Shown piece by piece: positions 61,677-64,000 of a stretch of 64,000 bases of DNA. This DNA comes from Nymphaea colorata (lineage: Eukaryota; Streptophyta; Magnoliopsida; Nymphaeales; Nymphaeaceae), in assembly GCF_008831285.2 (NCBI RefSeq), contig NC_045139.1, positions 478,204 to 542,203 of the forward strand. The letters run 5' to 3'. Each line of letters begins with the position of its first letter. Position 1 is the first letter of the stretch. A model generated the notes under the pieces. That model had not been told where the DNA came from. It was given only the letters and a program-made list of their open reading frames with translations, and made no database searches. Made by a program: the position numbers and the translations under genes.

Positions 61677-64000
61677 TTACAAGGCAACATCTGTCAAATG
61701 CATGTGCATTCACCTTCTGCTTTCACCTAACACTATAAAATGCAATTAACAATATTTACTTTCTTGTCAGTAAATAGTACATTGATAAAGTTGCGAGACA
61801 GTATCTTATTAAAACATGGAGGACTTTTCACCAAGGTTACTTGTACTGAAAAACTGAATGGAAGGTTCAGGTTATTTTTTTTTCCAACGATGGCGGTAAA
61901 GGAAGTCATGGAATAACTTCTGCCAAGTACATATTTAAAGCTTTGCTTCTTTCAAGCGCGAGAATATGACACATTAATGCAACATAATTAGTTTGGCCAA
62001 CTTAATGCATGTTTTAGAGTATTTAATATGCATGGATTTCAAATCTAAACCAAATATTTCTCAAAAGATTTATGGGGGAGTAAAGGCACTATTAATTAAT
62101 GTACAAGGAAGAGAAAAGAAGAAACTCCTCACTCTGATTGTATGCTTATCCAATGGGGGCCGACTTCGGGTTGTCTTGGGGTGGTAGGTTGCTTGCTTCA
62201 TGCTCACCCGAAATAAAGTCTAAAGTGACCCGATTTTGAATCGAAGAAGCGGGCAAAAAATTGACGCCCATTGGAGTAGAACCAAATGTGGACCTATCGA
62301 CCATAACCTTATTTAGGTTGGGCTGTTTGGCGATGGAAACGTTTGTTATTGTTTTATGAATCTGTTTCGATAATAAACTCATAAAATATTATAAAATATT
62401 GTAACGTAATGCTTTATGAATCTGTCTTACTTTTTAGTTTAATCTTTTAACATAGTTCATGAAATAATAACAAATTATTATTATTAATAAAAGTTTTGAT
62501 ATATATATATATTATCGCACTCTAGGCCTAATTATTGTCTTTCCATGTGCTGGTATTACAAGCGTTTTTCAAGAACTCTCTTGCTTTCCAGATAACCAAT
62601 CAGGCCCACATGCAAGCTTTTAATGAGAATGGGCTGGAATCCCACATGCAAGCTTTCCATCAATGTCGTCGACATTAGATCAATCAAATCCAAATTATTT
62701 TCCAATCATATCCAAAATAAGGAGGGAAAGGTTTTCCATTTAAAATGTAAATGTAACGATTTAACTCATTCATAGGCTTGAGACCTTGGTCTGATGAATC
62801 CCAATCAGCCCCCTAGTAGTTTTGGTTGCAGCTTGAAAAAACATAAAAATTAAGACAACCAACTACTTTAAGAAACATTTTTATAAGTTTTCAAAGAATC
62901 TGTAACACAAGACTAAACGTTTAAGTGTTGCAGTAAAAATTATTATTTTTTAAAAAATAAAATAATGTGAATCAGTTTGTTTTTTTGTGTCTAGAATGTT
63001 TATACAGTCAATTGCTTTGCTATGCGGCTTCAATCAACCTTATGTAAGCAAATTGAGATTATTCTTCTTTCTTATCCCTCTCGTGCTAAGATTAATACAT
63101 TGCGAGTTTTCTTTATTCACACTTTACTTTTTTTATGCGTTTTACTTTTCAAAACGATCATTGTGCCCCTTTCGATAGTTTGAAGGCTAACTACAAATAG
63201 ATTATTGTCGTTTGGACACGGACGGAAGGAGTCAACCCGTGACAGGGCCAATCGCATCGATTAAATCAGCAGCTCTTGGTCGGCTCCGATACGGTCCACC
63301 GGTACAACAATAGAAATTGGTGTTATCATTCAAGTGGGGTGTAGATGACGGGTGAAAAAAGAGATGGGCATGAGTGAGACTCGGGCAATGAATGAGACTC
63401 AGACTACTGCATACTAAACTTTCAAGTGAAATATATATGAGAGTTGAAATTCTTTGCCCATCTGATGCAGTGTGCAGCAAGAGATCGAAAGATCCCTTGA
63501 TACAAACCTGGACGGAGAAAGAACAAGGGACGACTGCAAGTTATAAAGAAAAGTGCAGAACATTAACTTTCCGCTGTAATTTCAACAGTACAGATTATGA
63601 TCCTTGACATAGAAAGCGAAAGCACATGCAGTCCAGCAGGTCATCGTCTGAACAATGCTTTCTTTTTAATTAAAAAAAAGGACATATAATAATGAAGCCA
63701 GCAGCTAAGGTTCAGGCCTCATCATAGGGCGGCCATTCGAAGGTTGGAAAAAAAAAAAACGCACAATAATGAGGGTGGCCTATTGTTAGTTGTTCGGTCG
63801 CCATATCCAACTACATTTATTTCATCATGTCCGCAGGACTCATGGGCGTCTCTGTGGGTAAGGTTTACCCATGAAAATTTTATTGCACCCCATTTGTAGG
63901 GTTGGATCTTGGGAACAATCTGACCGCCTTATATTTTATCATTTCATGTAACAACTCGACCCATTCTACACTGTGCTTGCTTGCGCTTTTTCTTCAAGAG

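Larger units (their letters stand above)
54800..64000. other. 9-kb gene-free interval at the right end
   Basis: No protein gene or RNA gene recognised. Contents listed separately: microsatellites, a 53-bp direct repeat, a possible LINE remnant, a MITE copy, a 194-bp tandem repeat, and two inverted-end elements. A small GC-rich pocket at 58650-58860 has overlapping frames on both strands with no recognisable family. Confidence 0.55.

Overview
This window is nuclear DNA from a flowering plant. Evidence: intron-split genes with GT..AG borders, plant-only families (3-ketoacyl-CoA synthase, BAHD acyltransferase, an atypical plant bHLH), plant nuclear tRNA genes, and an AT-rich intergenic background full of microsatellites and short non-autonomous transposon-like repeats. 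The species cannot be named from sequence alone. The sharp GC contrast between the BAHD/KCS coding exons and the AT-rich bHLH and cyclin genes would fit a monocot or an early-diverging angiosperm, but that is only inference.

Layout. 1-3.5 kb: AT-rich repeats, including a long perfect inverted repeat at 1347-1556. 3.56-7.17 kb: six recognisable coding exons of a bHLH110-like transcription factor (minus strand); the usual last exon (DLRSRGLCLVP motif) was not found intact. 7.2-18.7 kb: promoter with a TATA box and a CATGCATG/G-box cluster, then gene-free DNA with nested repeats. 18.69-19.18 kb: tRNA-His(GTG) and tRNA-Cys(GCA), both plus strand. 19.9-23.7 kb: a complete cyclin T gene (six coding exons, 490 aa, minus strand), with a probable non-coding first exon near 25.6 kb. 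25.8-36 kb: gene-free, with several repeat families. 36.07-38.83 kb: a two-exon BAHD acyltransferase (452 aa, minus) whose intron carries a MITE with a perfect 8-bp target-site duplication. 39-52.2 kb: no supported gene, but a ~0.95-kb tandem duplication at 49.5-51.4 kb. 52.23-53.76 kb: an intronless 3-ketoacyl-CoA synthase (509 aa, minus). 54.8-64 kb: gene-free, repeat-rich.

Gene relationships. All four protein genes are on the minus strand and are spaced as independent genes. The KCS (very-long-chain acyl elongation) and the BAHD enzyme (possibly acylating fatty hydroxyl or similar acceptors) could belong to the same surface-lipid pathway; this is a hypothesis from family membership and position. 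The cyclin T would pair with CDKC kinase in transcription elongation. I found no unmistakably new biological system. The most unusual items are the perfect ~90-bp-arm palindrome, several related families of short terminal-inverted-repeat elements, the bHLH gene with a decayed-looking terminal exon, and the recent tandem duplication.
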